A stretch of 64,000 nt of DNA, from NCBI GenBank assembly GCA_017163975.1, contig JAFFSR010000227.1:6004501-6068500 (forward strand). The letters run 5' to 3'. The notes beneath the pieces were generated by a model, which saw nothing but the letters and a program-made list of their open reading frames with translations, was not told the origin of the DNA and searched no databases. Every line of letters starts with the position of its first letter. The first letter of the stretch is position 1. The position numbers were made by a program, and so were the translations under genes. This DNA comes from Anastatus disparis. Its lineage: Eukaryota; Arthropoda; Insecta; Hymenoptera; Eupelmidae. Of the stretch, positions 11,501 to 23,068 are shown in pieces.

Positions 11501-14289
11501 ACCTGTAACTCAAGCGTATGGTTATGAAACAAAAAAATTAATTTTATTTAGCACCACTGTATTATGACATGGTAAATCCACCACATAACGGCATATTGAT
11601 TTATGCACTGAACTTTATAGATTTCAATAAAATTTTTTTAATCAGTTTCACAAATTAAATATCTCCCTCAAGTGTTATTTTCAATAAAAGCTAGGCATTC
11701 ATTTATTTTTTACTGTACTTATGTATTACCTTTGCAAAAATCAATGGGATTAATATCTATGTATACTTACTTGATTTTTAAATAATTAAAAATTCTTACT
11801 ACACGAAGATATACAAACAATGAAAATACTTAATCCTTTAATAAGCTAAATTTAAGGAAAAATACGCTCTAATCTTGAAAAGTCAACATTTTTCAGCGTC
11901 TTTCTATTAGAATGGAATTTTAATTGTTGTCCTAAGATTAGAGTAAATTTTCATTCCAATTAATTCAGCGTACAGTGGAATTTATTTTCTAAACTTCATT
12001 ACACATAATAATTGAAAGAAAATATTTTTTCAATAAATCTCCATAATATCGTTTAATATTTAAATTCAAGCAGAATTTCAAGATTTAATTTAATGTCTAA
12101 AGTAGAAAAGAAAAAAAAAATCAACAATGTAATATATGTATTTTCATAAAAGAAGCGTACACACGCATCAACACATTTTAGCCATAAAGTTCATTTTTAT
12201 AGTTATTTTCCCTTAATACAAGAAGCGTAAAGTAGCTTTTATACTACCTATGCAGAAACGATAAAATAGCTTATACCAATGTTGCACGTATACGGCGCTG
12301 GAGTTATGCGCGTTAATTTTTTTTTCTTCGTCTTTTTTTTTTGCAAATAAAAAACAAAAATGCATTCTCATTTTTATGTCTTTCGACTTATAAAGGAGGA
12401 TGTTATAAAGGATCTGTGCTTTTATCTTTCGCGATATATAGACTTGTAAAGATTATAAGATAAAATATTGTGTGTACGTGATTATATGGGTCATAATGAT
12501 TTTTAAAACTTATAGGATGATAAAATAAGAAATGAATTATGTTTTTTATTTTTTCACATTTAGTTATTAAAGAAATGATTCACAGTATGTCTTTTTTTTC
12601 AAAAATATAAACAGCTATTGCATCCATTTTTATCGGCAGTAGTAACGCACAGCTCTGGTCAGACATAGCCTTTAAACATTCGGTCAGATATATACGACCT
12701 ATACTCACTGAATACATCCATTTTAATGCTCGTGTTTTAAAAATAGTGATAAAAAAAGTACGTATTAAATACACTGTACTGTTTTCACAGTCCAATCGAT
12801 AAAAACAATCATAAATATTTCACTGTCCATGAAACGTAGAAACTATTTTTTTCTCTCTCTTGGAAAACAAAGGCAAACAATTAAAAGAATTTTTCGTGAT
12901 GAATCATAAAAATTTTTGCTTAGTTACTCGGTCAATATTCGGCTCTACGTAATCAAATGATTGATAAATAGGTACTTTTACAAAAACAATTAATTTTACC
13001 ACTTTACGAAATTAGAGTAACTAAAGTAACAAATGAAGAATAATCAATCCACTTCAGCTTTGTCAAGAGTTTAATTTACATTAGTAGCATAGTCAGATTA
13101 AAAGTATATACACATTCTAATAACATACAATTATAACAGAAGGTTAAAAAAAAGTTCCGCTTAAGTCAGCAAAATAATAACGTATAAGCATAAAATGCGA
13201 AAAGGTAGAGAAGGACGTACAAGTGTGGTTGATTAAACGTTAAGGGATATTTAAGAAAGACAGAGTATCGCAATAGTAACAAGCGACACCACAAACAAAT
13301 TACAGAATGCTATATAGCACGGTATATAGAATGAGTTTAAGTTGAATTGATGTAAGGTCATTTTCATTAGATCCATGTATAACTTCAACTTGCTTTACTG
13401 TGTGTATACATATATACAAACATAAATGTATCTTTGCCATGTCCTTATTTGGGCGTTGTATATACTTTTTATTTATATGTACTTAGATTTTAAAATTTTA
13501 GTTAATTTAAGATGCCTGATTAAATATATTTAATTTATTTAATATTTTAATATTATATAAATATAATATATTTAATATTTATTTACATTTTTAAAAAAGT
13601 ATACTTTTTTTGTTCTTAAATAATCACACAATATATATCGCTTCTTCTTTGAGCAGCGAACTTTATTAAAAAAAAGAATAAAACGCATTTTCAAAAATGT
13701 GCAATATTTCCTTGTACGACTGTTTGCAAGCATATATACAATATAATAGTGTGACCTATAAATTGCTTTCTCTAGCGTATGAATTTATATGCATAGCTTT
13801 GTAACTGGTAAATACAGGTGTGCACCCTTAGGCTGACATTGATGTATTTTGTACTTTTGTCTTTTCCATATATGTATATATACATACAGTAGATGAACGA
13901 TGATTTGAATTCATGTATACGTAGACGAAATTGTTGATGGAATTTTTATTAAATTAACGCTCTTTTCTCCGTACGTATTTTCTAAAACGTAACTTTAATA
14001 GTCAAATGGAAAAAAGATTTAGTTTTATTAATTGTTGTTTAATAGGTATGTTATTAAAATATGTTTCAATTCATAGATATAATTTTACTCTTGTAGTAAG
14101 GACTTAATAATTATGTATTGAACGTAAAATGATTATATATGGTGTCTATTCCATTGCTTAATATCTCATCAAAAGTATTACATATGCTTTTAAAGTATAA
14201 AAGAAGAAATCCTATAGTACGAACAGCCTTAATTTGATTGTGATTTTTGAAAAAAATAAAAATGTTAAAACGTATTATTAAAGCTTTAA
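8509..14289. other. Gene-free AT-rich sequence
   Basis: No gene supported on either strand. Apart from the palindrome at 10322-10359, and the short inverted pair CTCTAATCTT/AAGATTAGAG near 11870-11955, I see only AT-rich sequence. Confidence 0.5.
10322..10359. repeat. Perfect 38-bp palindrome
   Basis: GATGCTCATTTTATTTGTA is followed at once by its exact reverse complement, with no spacer. The arms are 19 bp. No flanking gene explains it. Confidence 0.9.
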
Positions 14290-14944
14290 AGAGAACATAA
14301 AATAAGATTTTCAATCACCTCTAATGAATTTTTAAATACTTTGCAATTCATTATTGTTTATAGAAAGAAATAATATTGTTTTTAAAATATGTCACTTGCG
14401 CTTAAATATTAATTTGTAAAATAAAAATGAAACATGAAAAATTTCTTTAAATCACTTTCATCGCAACATGAAATGAAATTTCCAAGATACCACAATGAAT
14501 TTTTAAATAAGTTACCATTTATCGTTGCTTCGTTTTAAAAAAATGTATTTAAAACTGCCTGTTAAATTATTAATTCATAAAAAATGTAACATAAAAAAAT
14601 TTTTTCTTACATTTCTTTTTCAAAAGGCGTAGAATAGTTACGAAACGGAATTTCTATCTACAGGATTATGAATTTTATTTTGAATATTGTACCAAAAATT
14701 TTCTATATAAAAGAAACCTCTAAAAATTTTGATTGTCATAGTTCTATATGCGATGGAAACATCTGATTGGTTTGAATGTAACATTTAGTACAAGAATTTG
14801 TAACGTATTCTTACAGTAACAAACTTTTAAACTTGAATGCACGTAAGGCGAGGCCACATCTTCGAGTTACTTAAAATAAAAATTAAGCCTATTAAACGAA
14901 AGTAAATTGAATATAACAAGGAAAAAACCAAAATAAATTAAACT
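14290..14944 (+). promoter_or_regulatory. Conserved upstream block of IR gene A
   Basis: About 650 bp that recurs, diverged, before the IR genes at 18440, 23069, 25923 and 32069. Shared landmarks in order: TTTTCAAT..AATGAATTTTTAAATA; a CATGGTTCTATATTTGATGCAA-like segment some 180-220 bp before the ATG; and close to the ATG an AGTTACTTAAAAT-like motif followed by an A-rich leader. The block was duplicated with the genes and probably holds their promoters. Confidence 0.45.
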
Positions 14945-16825
14945 ATGAAATTGAATATTAAGATCTACGTACTTTTAATACATTTATTTTTTAATTTTAA
15001 TAAATTTACCGAATCCAATAACAATAATAATAATTGGATTGAACATTTAAAAGATCTCATGATAAACGATTTGCAAGTAAAAAGAGTAACTTTGATAATT
15101 CCATCTATTGAATCATTATCACCTGTATATACATTGATTGTACAAGAAATAATAAACGATTTTCAGTTATTTATTATAAATCTAGATGAATTGATGAATC
15201 AAATTAAATTTAAAAATGTGACTAATACTGATGAGATGCTAGTACTTTATTCAGAAAAATCAGCTTTAAATATACTATTTACTAATGTTTCATGCAATAC
15301 CATAATAGAAAATGTAATCTATTACTTTAGATTTTTAAATAAATTCTCAACTAATGGCCCAAGACCCTATTCTTTAATTTTTTGCATTCATAATGATAAT
15401 AATTATCGAAAAAATGACATTCAAAGATTTTTTAAAGTCTTATGGCGTCATAAATATTTGTATATCACTGTTATAGAAATAATTTTGTTTAAATTTGCTA
15501 AAGGCATCAATTTATCACTTGATTCTACAGAAATTAATGTTCATCAATACAATCCGTTCATAGACGAATACAAAAGAGAGAAGCTTTTAAAAAATAGCAA
15601 ATTATTCCCTGATAAGTTGAGAAATCTATATGGATATAGTTTGAGAGCAGGATATTACATAGAACATCCAAATTTAGCGATAAGACCCAATTTTTCCGAT
15701 GATAATGTTTGGAATGGTTTTTATGGTTTGCATTATTTAAGAATTAAAACTATAGCTGATTATATGAACTTTAAAGTTAATATTTCAATTCGTGATGAAA
15801 AATCAAATCCTATCACCAACCCACATCTTGATTTAAGTATAACTCCTTACATTAGGTTTTATACGAGGAAAAGAAGAAGATTTTCAGCGAATATGTTTTT
15901 CCTACATCAATCTTTAATTTACACAATGGTTAAGCACTACGGCTTTTACGAAATGAAAATTCCTTGGGATTTTGTGATTACAGTAGGCTTTATTGTTGGG
16001 CTAATAACATGCTTTGCTGTTTCACTAAATTTTTTTCGATTAAAAAGTAAATTTTTGATAATTTATAATATTATGATGATTTTATTTGGTATTTCAGCTA
16101 CTTCCGAACCAAAGAAAACAAAAGAAAAAATAATATTTCTTTATCTATTAAGTATAAGCATAATATTTTCTTGTGATTTTTTAAATTTCTTGCTGGACGT
16201 ATCTTTTAGTCAGATGCAATTTCGAGATTTCAAAAACTTTTCAGACGTTATTGATTCAGGCATTAATCTAACTACAGCAGCACACATAAAAAAATATTTA
16301 TTATCCGCTGGATTCAAAATATTTAATAATGCGAGTACAGTCACAGGATCTAATAACACAGCACTTATAAGTTCTATGCTCTCGGACGAAATTAATTTCA
16401 TGATTTTATTTGAAAATCAAGCAGTTGTTTATAAACGTGTATTCTCGGATCCTAATAATGGATGGATTATAAGCTTATTAGATGATAATTTAAATTTTGG
16501 TAGGGGTTGTTTGTTGTTCTCAAGATTTTCACCATATGTTTGGTATATTGATGAAGTATTGATCCGAATTTTTGAATCTGGCTTGGAAAATATTTGGTAC
16601 ATTTGGGGGTTAAGAGAATTTGATTATTACGAACCGAATAAAACAGCAGTTGCATCGCCAAAATATTTTGAACGCGTTCCAGAACGACCAATTACTTTTG
16701 GAGCAATGGAACAAACTTTTAATCAAGTATTTTTTTATTTTTTTGTTTCAGGGTGTTCAATATCATTACTTTGTTTTGTAATCGAACTAATTTTAAGACA
16801 CTTAATATTTCGTGACCGGAAGTAG
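14945..16825 (+). CDS. Divergent ionotropic receptor A (IR), intronless
   Basis: Predicted 626-aa variant ionotropic glutamate receptor (IR family), a ligand-gated cation channel subunit of chemosensory neurons. Residues 1-24 form a signal peptide. Residues 25-205 are an extracellular N-terminal region. An S1-like lobe spans roughly 210-335, with KLFPDKLRNLYGYSLRAGYY where IRs have their conserved S1 start. M1 is about 342-364 (IPWDFVITVGFIVGLITCFA), followed by a short pore segment; M2 is about 396-416. The S2 lobe starts near 425 (FKNFSDVIDSGI, the IR 'L..L...gI' pattern) and M3 is about 594-618. I cannot identify the glutamate-binding Arg/Thr/Asp set, as usual for divergent IRs. There are several N-glycosylation sites. 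The single exon starts at the first ATG before the signal peptide. It is first of the array and closest to the copy at 23069. The ligand is unknown. Confidence 0.87.
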   Translation: MKLNIKIYVLLIHLFFNFNKFTESNNNNNNWIEHLKDLMINDLQVKRVTLIIPSIESLSPVYTLIVQEIINDFQLFIINLDELMNQIKFKNVTNTDEMLVLYSEKSALNILFTNVSCNTIIENVIYYFRFLNKFSTNGPRPYSLIFCIHNDNNYRKNDIQRFFKVLWRHKYLYITVIEIILFKFAKGINLSLDSTEINVHQYNPFIDEYKREKLLKNSKLFPDKLRNLYGYSLRAGYYIEHPNLAIRPNFSDDNVWNGFYGLHYLRIKTIADYMNFKVNISIRDEKSNPITNPHLDLSITPYIRFYTRKRRRFSANMFFLHQSLIYTMVKHYGFYEMKIPWDFVITVGFIVGLITCFAVSLNFFRLKSKFLIIYNIMMILFGISATSEPKKTKEKIIFLYLLSISIIFSCDFLNFLLDVSFSQMQFRDFKNFSDVIDSGINLTTAAHIKKYLLSAGFKIFNNASTVTGSNNTALISSMLSDEINFMILFENQAVVYKRVFSDPNNGWIISLLDDNLNFGRGCLLFSRFSPYVWYIDEVLIRIFESGLENIWYIWGLREFDYYEPNKTAVASPKYFERVPERPITFGAMEQTFNQVFFYFFVSGCSISLLCFVIELILRHLIFRDRK

Positions 16826-17799
16826 AAAAGCATTAAATATTACTGACAACATCATTTGTCAAAATCATGTCGATACCAAGAAATCCAATTGTATTTATAA
16901 AAAACCTTAAATTTGCATACTTTATATTAATCAATTATATTGATACATGTGTTATTTACCTCCGCACATGAATGCTCCTGGCTGGCACCAAACCGTCTTA
17001 TTTTGATGTTATCTATATTTTGATTATGTACTCTATAATAGTTTAATAAAAATTTTGATGTTTATGATTATAAAAAGAAGAGATATTTTTAACATTCCAA
17101 AGTATTTATTGTGTCATCAAAAGCAGTACTAAATTATAAATAAAGATGAAAACTACACAATGCGATTAGTCATGCAGAGAATTCACCCGTAATTTTACGT
17201 AATTTTTATCCTAATATTATTTTTTACTATCGCAATGAGTTCTTTGGAATGTTAAAAATATGTCTCGTGTGCAATTTTAATTTTTACGACCCTTAAAAAA
17301 CCAAAATCCAAAGCCTGTCTACTTTGGTATCAGGATTCCCCTTAAAATTTTTATTAAAGTCGATGAAGCAATAGTACATTATACAACTAGGGAGTAAAGT
17401 CGCATGTTTCTCCCAAGGGGTTAATAATATGGCCATTACTATTGAAGTAGGAATAAAAGTTATTACTTTGTTTTATAATAGTATTAATATTACGTATATT
17501 CAATGTTCATCCACTTTGTTTTTCTGAAGATTATAGATAGTTTATAGCAAGCAGTTAAATGTAATAACTATGGAGAAATTATAATGAAATTTGATTTTTT
17601 TTATTTCAAAATCAAAACAGATTTGGCAAAGATAAAAGTTACTTTAATGAAAGTAATTAATATTCATCATGAATACAAAATGTCTCAAGTAACACATTCT
17701 GAAAGTTTTATAAATTTGCAAAAAAAATATTCCATTTCATAAAATATTCTTGACATTCATACGTACATGTATATGAATTGTTGAATAGCTTTGAAGGCA
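16826..17799. other. Intergenic spacer between IR genes A and B
   Basis: No gene. Positions 17027-17380 match 20597-20945 closely (shared ACATTCCAAAGTATTTATTG and GAATTCACCCGTA), so the spacer was copied with the receptor genes. The remainder is AT-rich. Confidence 0.7.
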
Positions 17800-18439
17800 A
17801 CATGAGATAAGATTTTCAATTGACCACAATGAATTTTTAAATACTTAACAATTTATTATTTTTTGTGAAAAGAAATAATCGTGTTTTAAAAATATGCTAC
17901 TTGCTTAATTATTAATTTGTAGAAAAGAAACATGACAAACCGCTTTCAACGTAACATGAAATGGAATTTGCAAGAAGCTTTAATAAATTTTTAAATAAGT
18001 TATTATTTACCGATTCGATGTCCAAAAAATATATCTATTAGAAACTATTCGTTGTAATATTAATTTATGAAAATGTTCTATGAATAATACTATTAATAAT
18101 ATCATAATTCTTTTGTGGAAGCCAAAGAATAGTTGTAAAACGAATTTGCTACACACAGGATTACTACTATTATTTTTAATTTCGTATGAAATGTATCCTA
18201 TTTAAAATGGAAAAAAAAGGTTGAAAACGAAGTCTCTAAATGTTTTGAATGACATGGTTCAATATTTAGTGCAATATTCTGGTTGATTTGAGTGTTATAA
18301 TCAGTGCAGAGAATTTTTAACGTATTATCACAGTCATAAACTTTTGAATTTAAATTCATGGGTACCGAGCCTGACTCTCTATCTAAAAATGAAATTTTCA
18401 AGTTTTTCTAATAAGAAGAAATTAAATTTAAATTAAATC
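17800..18439 (+). promoter_or_regulatory. Conserved upstream block of IR gene B
   Basis: Same duplicated block as at 14290-14944, with GACATGGTTCAATATTTAGT about 190 bp before the ATG. Inferred promoter region. Confidence 0.4.
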
Positions 18440-20305
18440 ATGAAATTTAATATAAAGACTTACATACTTCTGATGCATATAATTTTTAATCTTTATAAAT
18501 TTACAAATTCCAATGAACATAATTGGATTAAACAAGTTAGCAATCTCATGATAAACGATTTGCAAATAAAGCGAGTAAGCTTGATGATTTCATCTATTAA
18601 ACCTGTATTGTCACCTGTATATATATTAATTATACAAGAAATCATAAATAATTTTCAATCATTTGTTATAAATTCAAACAAATTAAACATTCAGCTTAAA
18701 TGTGAAAATGTTACAAACATTGAAGAGATGATAGTATTTTATTCAGAAAAAACAGCATCAAATATACTGTTTACTAATGTTTCATGTGATACGAATGAAA
18801 TAATAGAAAATCTAGCCTATTATTTTAAGTTTTTAAATGTATTTTCAAATAATGGTCCAAAGCCTCGTTCTTTAATTTTTTGTATAAATAATAACCATTA
18901 TGGAGAAAGTAATATTAAAAATTTCTTTCAAGGTTTATGGCGTTTAAAATACTTAGATATCACTATCATAGAAATAATTCTAAATGAGTCTATAGAAAAA
19001 TTTAGTTTATCATATACTATCAATTCTACAAAAATTAAAGTACATCAATATAATCCATTCATAGATGAATACAAAAGGGAGAAAATTTTAAAAAATAGCA
19101 AGTTATTTCCTGATAAGTTGAGAAATCTATATGGATATGGTCTGAGAGCAGGTTATTACATAGCACATCCAAATTTAGCGATAAGACCCAATTTTTCCGA
19201 TGATAATGTTTGGAATGGCTTCTACGGTTTGCATTATTCAAGAATTAAAACTATTGCTGATTATATGAACTTTACAGTTAATACTTCAGTTCATGATTAT
19301 CGTTCAAATCCAATCTCCAACTCTAATCTTGATTTTAGCGTAACTCCTTATGCTGTGTTTTATACTAGGAAAAATAATCTTTTCTCGGCAATCTTGTTTT
19401 CCTTTCGTCAATCATTTGATGACATAATGATTAAACACTATGGCTATTATGAAATGAAGATACCTTGGGATTTTATCATCGTAGCAACTTTTATTGCTGG
19501 GCTAGTGACATGTTTTGCTGTTGTAATATATTTATTTCAATGTAAAACTAAATTTTTGACTACTTACAATATAATGATGATATTATTCGGAATTTCAACT
19601 ACTTCTGAACCAAAAAAAATAAAAGAAAAAATAATATTTGTTTATCTATTGAGTATTAGCATTATATTTACTTGTAATTTTTTTAATTTTCTTTTTGATG
19701 TGTCTTTTGGTCAAATGCAATTTCAAAAAATTAAAACTTTGTCAGATGTTATTGATTCAGGTATTAAAATAATAATTGAAGAGCAAACAAAAAAATTCTT
19801 AGTATCTGCCGGATTTGAAGAATTTTTTAACGCAACTTCCGTAACACTAAAAAATACAACACTTATAAGTGCTTTGCTGTCTGACAAGATTAATTTGATG
19901 CGTTTAAATGATAAACAAGCAGCCGTTTATAAGCGCGTGTTCTCGGATTCCAATAATGGATGGATTGTAAGCTTATTAGATGATCGTATAATGTTTGGCA
20001 GGTATGGCTTGGTGTTCTCGCGATTTTCACCATATGTTTGGTACATTGATAAGATAATGTTCCGAATTTTTGAATCTGGCATGGAAGACTTTTGGCACAT
20101 CAATGGTTTGAGAGAATTTGATCATTACGAACCTAATAAATCATCAGTGGTATCATCAAAATATTTTGAACGCGTTTCAGAAAAACCAATTACTTTTGGA
20201 GCAATGGAACAAACATTTAATCAATTATTTTTTTATTTTTTTGTTTTAGGATGTTTAATATCATTTCTTTCTTTTGTAATTGAACTTATTTTTAAATATT
20301 ATTGA
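18440..20305 (+). CDS. Divergent ionotropic receptor B (IR), intronless
   Basis: 621-aa paralogue of the receptor at 14945 with the same architecture: signal peptide (1-24), extracellular region, S1 lobe with NPFIDEYKREKILKNSKLFP and DDNVWNGFYGLHY, M1 (IPWDFIIVATFIAGLVTCFA), pore loop and TSEPKK motif, M2, S2 lobe (KTLSDVIDSGIKI), and M3 (NQLFFYFFVLGCLISFLSFV). It ends shortly after M3 without the basic tail seen in A and C. Single exon with a complete frame and no lesions, so probably functional. It follows gene A head to tail with 1.6 kb between them. Ligand and co-receptor are unknown; IRs usually act with IR25a, IR8a or IR76b, none of which is in the window. Confidence 0.87.
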   Translation: MKFNIKTYILLMHIIFNLYKFTNSNEHNWIKQVSNLMINDLQIKRVSLMISSIKPVLSPVYILIIQEIINNFQSFVINSNKLNIQLKCENVTNIEEMIVFYSEKTASNILFTNVSCDTNEIIENLAYYFKFLNVFSNNGPKPRSLIFCINNNHYGESNIKNFFQGLWRLKYLDITIIEIILNESIEKFSLSYTINSTKIKVHQYNPFIDEYKREKILKNSKLFPDKLRNLYGYGLRAGYYIAHPNLAIRPNFSDDNVWNGFYGLHYSRIKTIADYMNFTVNTSVHDYRSNPISNSNLDFSVTPYAVFYTRKNNLFSAILFSFRQSFDDIMIKHYGYYEMKIPWDFIIVATFIAGLVTCFAVVIYLFQCKTKFLTTYNIMMILFGISTTSEPKKIKEKIIFVYLLSISIIFTCNFFNFLFDVSFGQMQFQKIKTLSDVIDSGIKIIIEEQTKKFLVSAGFEEFFNATSVTLKNTTLISALLSDKINLMRLNDKQAAVYKRVFSDSNNGWIVSLLDDRIMFGRYGLVFSRFSPYVWYIDKIMFRIFESGMEDFWHINGLREFDHYEPNKSSVVSSKYFERVSEKPITFGAMEQTFNQLFFYFFVLGCLISFLSFVIELIFKYY

Positions 20306-21167
20306 CATCATTTGTCGAAATTATGTTGAAACTCAATTGTATTTATAGAAAACCTTAAATTAGCATACTTTATTTTAATTGGCACTAAACAGTCTTATCT
20401 TATATTATTTAAATAAAAATAAAAAATATATAACAATTGCAATAAACTTTTGCTATTTTGTTATTCAATGTTATAATATAGAGCTTATATAGATTCATGC
20501 TTGTATTTAGGGAGTTTTTATTCAACCATGCACCAAGAAAAAAAAACAGTCAAACTTCATTTCGTTATTGAGTTCCATCTTATCTATATTTTAATTATGT
20601 ACTCTATAATAGTTTAATAAAAATTTAGATGTTTATGATTAAAAAAAGAAGAGATATTTTTAACATTCCAAAGTATTTATTGTGTCATTAAAAGCAGTAC
20701 TAAATTATAAATAAAGCTGAAAACTACATAATACGATTAGTCATGTAGAGAATTCACCCGTAGTTTACGAAATTTTTACCCTAATATTGTTTTTTACTGT
20801 TGCGATGAGTTCTTTGGAATGTTAAATATATGTCTTGTTTGCAATTTTAATTTTTATAACCCTTAAAACACCAAAATACAAAGTTTCTTTATTTTAGTAT
20901 CAGGATCCCTCTTAAAATTTCTATTAAAGTTGATGAAGCAAAATAACATCTCTTTGTATTATTGAATTATTATTATTACAATTGATAAAAATCTAACATA
21001 TATCTGGATCTAACATATATTGGATTTTCCGGAACAACATCACAGAAAAATGTAGAAAATAGTACATTATTAACCTGGGGTGGAAAGGCTGGATTTACGT
21101 AACGAGTTTCGTAAAACAGCCTTTACACCAGAAGTTAATAATGATTTTTTTCGTATGAGAGCCGAAA
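20306..21167. other. Intergenic spacer, duplicated segment
   Basis: 20597-20945 is the second copy of the spacer segment at 17027-17380. The stretch 20400-20475 is also similar to 34945-35035, which marks the latter as an orphaned IR 3' flank. No gene. Confidence 0.7.
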
Positions 21168-21893
21168 ATGAGAAAAGAAGTTGCAATTTTGAGGTTAGAA
21201 TGCGAAAAATTAATTTTTTTATCGGCAACGTATTCTATAAAAATTTTGGAATTATTATTTGAAATGCAATTTAGTCAAAGGAATTATGACAATTACAAAA
21301 CATTTCAAGATTTAATAGATGCTAATATAACTATTATAATTTCTGATACCGCGAAAGACATTATCTCGAACCCCAAGCTACTGGAAATTTCCAAATTTGT
21401 AAAAGTGTCAAATATTTTATGCGAATCATCTTTATTTCTTAAAAATACTATCAACGCTTGCATGGCATTGAGTTTTCTATCATCGATTATTGTAGAGGTC
21501 TACTCTCAACCTGAAAATGGTTGGATTTTGAGTCCAGTTGATAAACTTCTTTTTACTACATTACGCGGCAAAAAATTATTACCAAATTCACCTTATTTTG
21601 AAAGATTAAATATGATAACATACCAAGTAATAGATTCCGATATTTTAAATTATGTTATAGAATACTACTGGAAAAGAGAATTGAAAAAATTTAAAGGTCA
21701 CGAAAAGTTGAATAAAGATGACTCTGTGAGGAAACTAAATACGGATACTACAAATTACAGAAATCTAAATGCAGAAGAAACTGAACTACAAAATTAGGAT
21801 ACCTTCTTGGAATTGGATTCATAACATCGTTTTCGATTTTTGTATTGGAAATATTATACAACAAATTAACAATAGAAATGAAAAATATATCAC
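21168..21893 (+). pseudogene. IR pseudogene, C-terminal part only, frameshifted
   Basis: The open frame 21168-21797 starts in M2 (KLIFLSATYSIKILELLFEM) and runs through an S2-like lobe (KTFQDLIDANITIII; PENGWILSP; EYYWKRELKKF). It stops at 21795-21797, just before M3. M3 follows in another frame from 21794 (GYLLGIGFITSFSIFVLEIL) and ends with TGA at 21891-21893. N-terminal region, S1 and M1 are absent upstream. The S2 sequence differs clearly from genes A-D, so this is a remnant of another IR lineage that once sat inside the array. An unseen intron before M3 could replace the frameshift, but the missing 5' half argues for a pseudogene. Confidence 0.75.
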
Positions 21894-21930
21894 ACAAAAT
21901 AAAAAATTTTACCTGAATAAAAGTTAAGAT

Positions 21931-21977
21931 TTTTACCGACGTATTGGCCGAGTGGTTCGGCCAATGCGTCGGTAAAA
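21931..21977. repeat. Strong 21-bp stem hairpin
   Basis: TTTTACCGACGTATTGGCCG and its near-perfect reverse complement CGGCCAATGCGTCGGTAAAA are separated by a few bases. There is one mismatch in about 21 pairs. Confidence 0.85.
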
Positions 21978-22145
21978 GGTTTTCCTAAAAGGGATTTACC
22001 TTCATTGGGTTTACCCACAGGTTTTTCTTTCTCCACAGGCATTAATCCCTGGAAGTATGCGGAATGGGGTGGGCAAGGGCAAGAAATAGATAAAGGTGTA
22101 GGGAATATGTAAAAGCCAATTACCGGCATACGTGGAAGCCACCAA
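21978..22145. other. Compositionally foreign patch
   Basis: This short stretch has far more G and C than its surroundings. On the minus strand it is open for 79 codons (22129-21890), with KPVGKPNEGKSLLGKPFTDA and PLGQYVGK, a pattern that could be protein-like. I do not recognise it; it may be a fragment of a transposon or captured gene ending at the hairpin at 21931. Confidence 0.3.
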
Positions 22146-22399
22146 AATTTAATTTTTTAGTCATTGGTAAGTGATTAAATGTAATAGCTATCATTTAATT
22201 ATGAAGCTGATTTTTTTATACCAAAATCAAAAATAATTTGGCAAACATAAAAGTTACAAATGAAAGTAATTGAAAATCTTCATGACTGTAAAATGTCTTA
22301 AGTAACATATACTAAAAGTTTTATAAATTTACAACCAAATATTTCATTTTATAATATATTTTTTATAACTTCTTTAATAGTCAAATATTTTAATGTTAA

Positions 22400-23068
22400 A
22401 TAGCTTTAAAGGCAAAATAAAATAGGATTTTCAAACGAATATAATAAATTTTTAAATAGTTTAAAATTTATCATTAAAAAAAATAATAATCACTTTTTAA
22501 AAATATTTGACTCGTTTAAATATTAATTAGTAAAAATAAAACATGACAAAACGCTTTAAATCGCTTTCAACAAAACATCAGTGGAATTTCCAAGAGGTGA
22601 CAATGAATTATTAAAGTTACCATTTATTGTTGTTTTGTTTAAAAAAATACATTTAAAACTGTCTGTTAAGCTATTCCTTTATAAAAAATGTAGCATGGAA
22701 AACAATTTTTTCTTACGTTTCTTTTGCTAAAGCTGTAAAACAATTATCAAACGGAATTGTCATTGGCAGAATTATGACTTTTATTTTACATATCGTGCCG
22801 AATGTTTTCTATACAAAGCGAAAAAATAGTTGAAAGTAAAGTCTTTAAAAATTTTGATTAATGTAGTCCTATATTTGATGCAAATGTCTGATTAGTAAGA
22901 ATTTAGTATTTAGCATGAGAATTCATAACATATTCTCATAGTCACAAACTTTTAAATTCTAACGCACGTAAAGCGCAACCACATTCTCCAGTAAATTAAA
23001 ATTGATCATAGTTTTTATAGCAACAGCAAATTGAATATAACAAGAGAAAAACCAAAATAAATTAAACC
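22400..23068 (+). promoter_or_regulatory. Conserved upstream block of IR gene C
   Basis: Copy of the IR upstream block. Its last 60 bases before the ATG (GAATATAACAAG..AAACCAAAATAAATTAAAC) are almost identical to those of gene A. Inferred promoter and leader. Confidence 0.45.
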
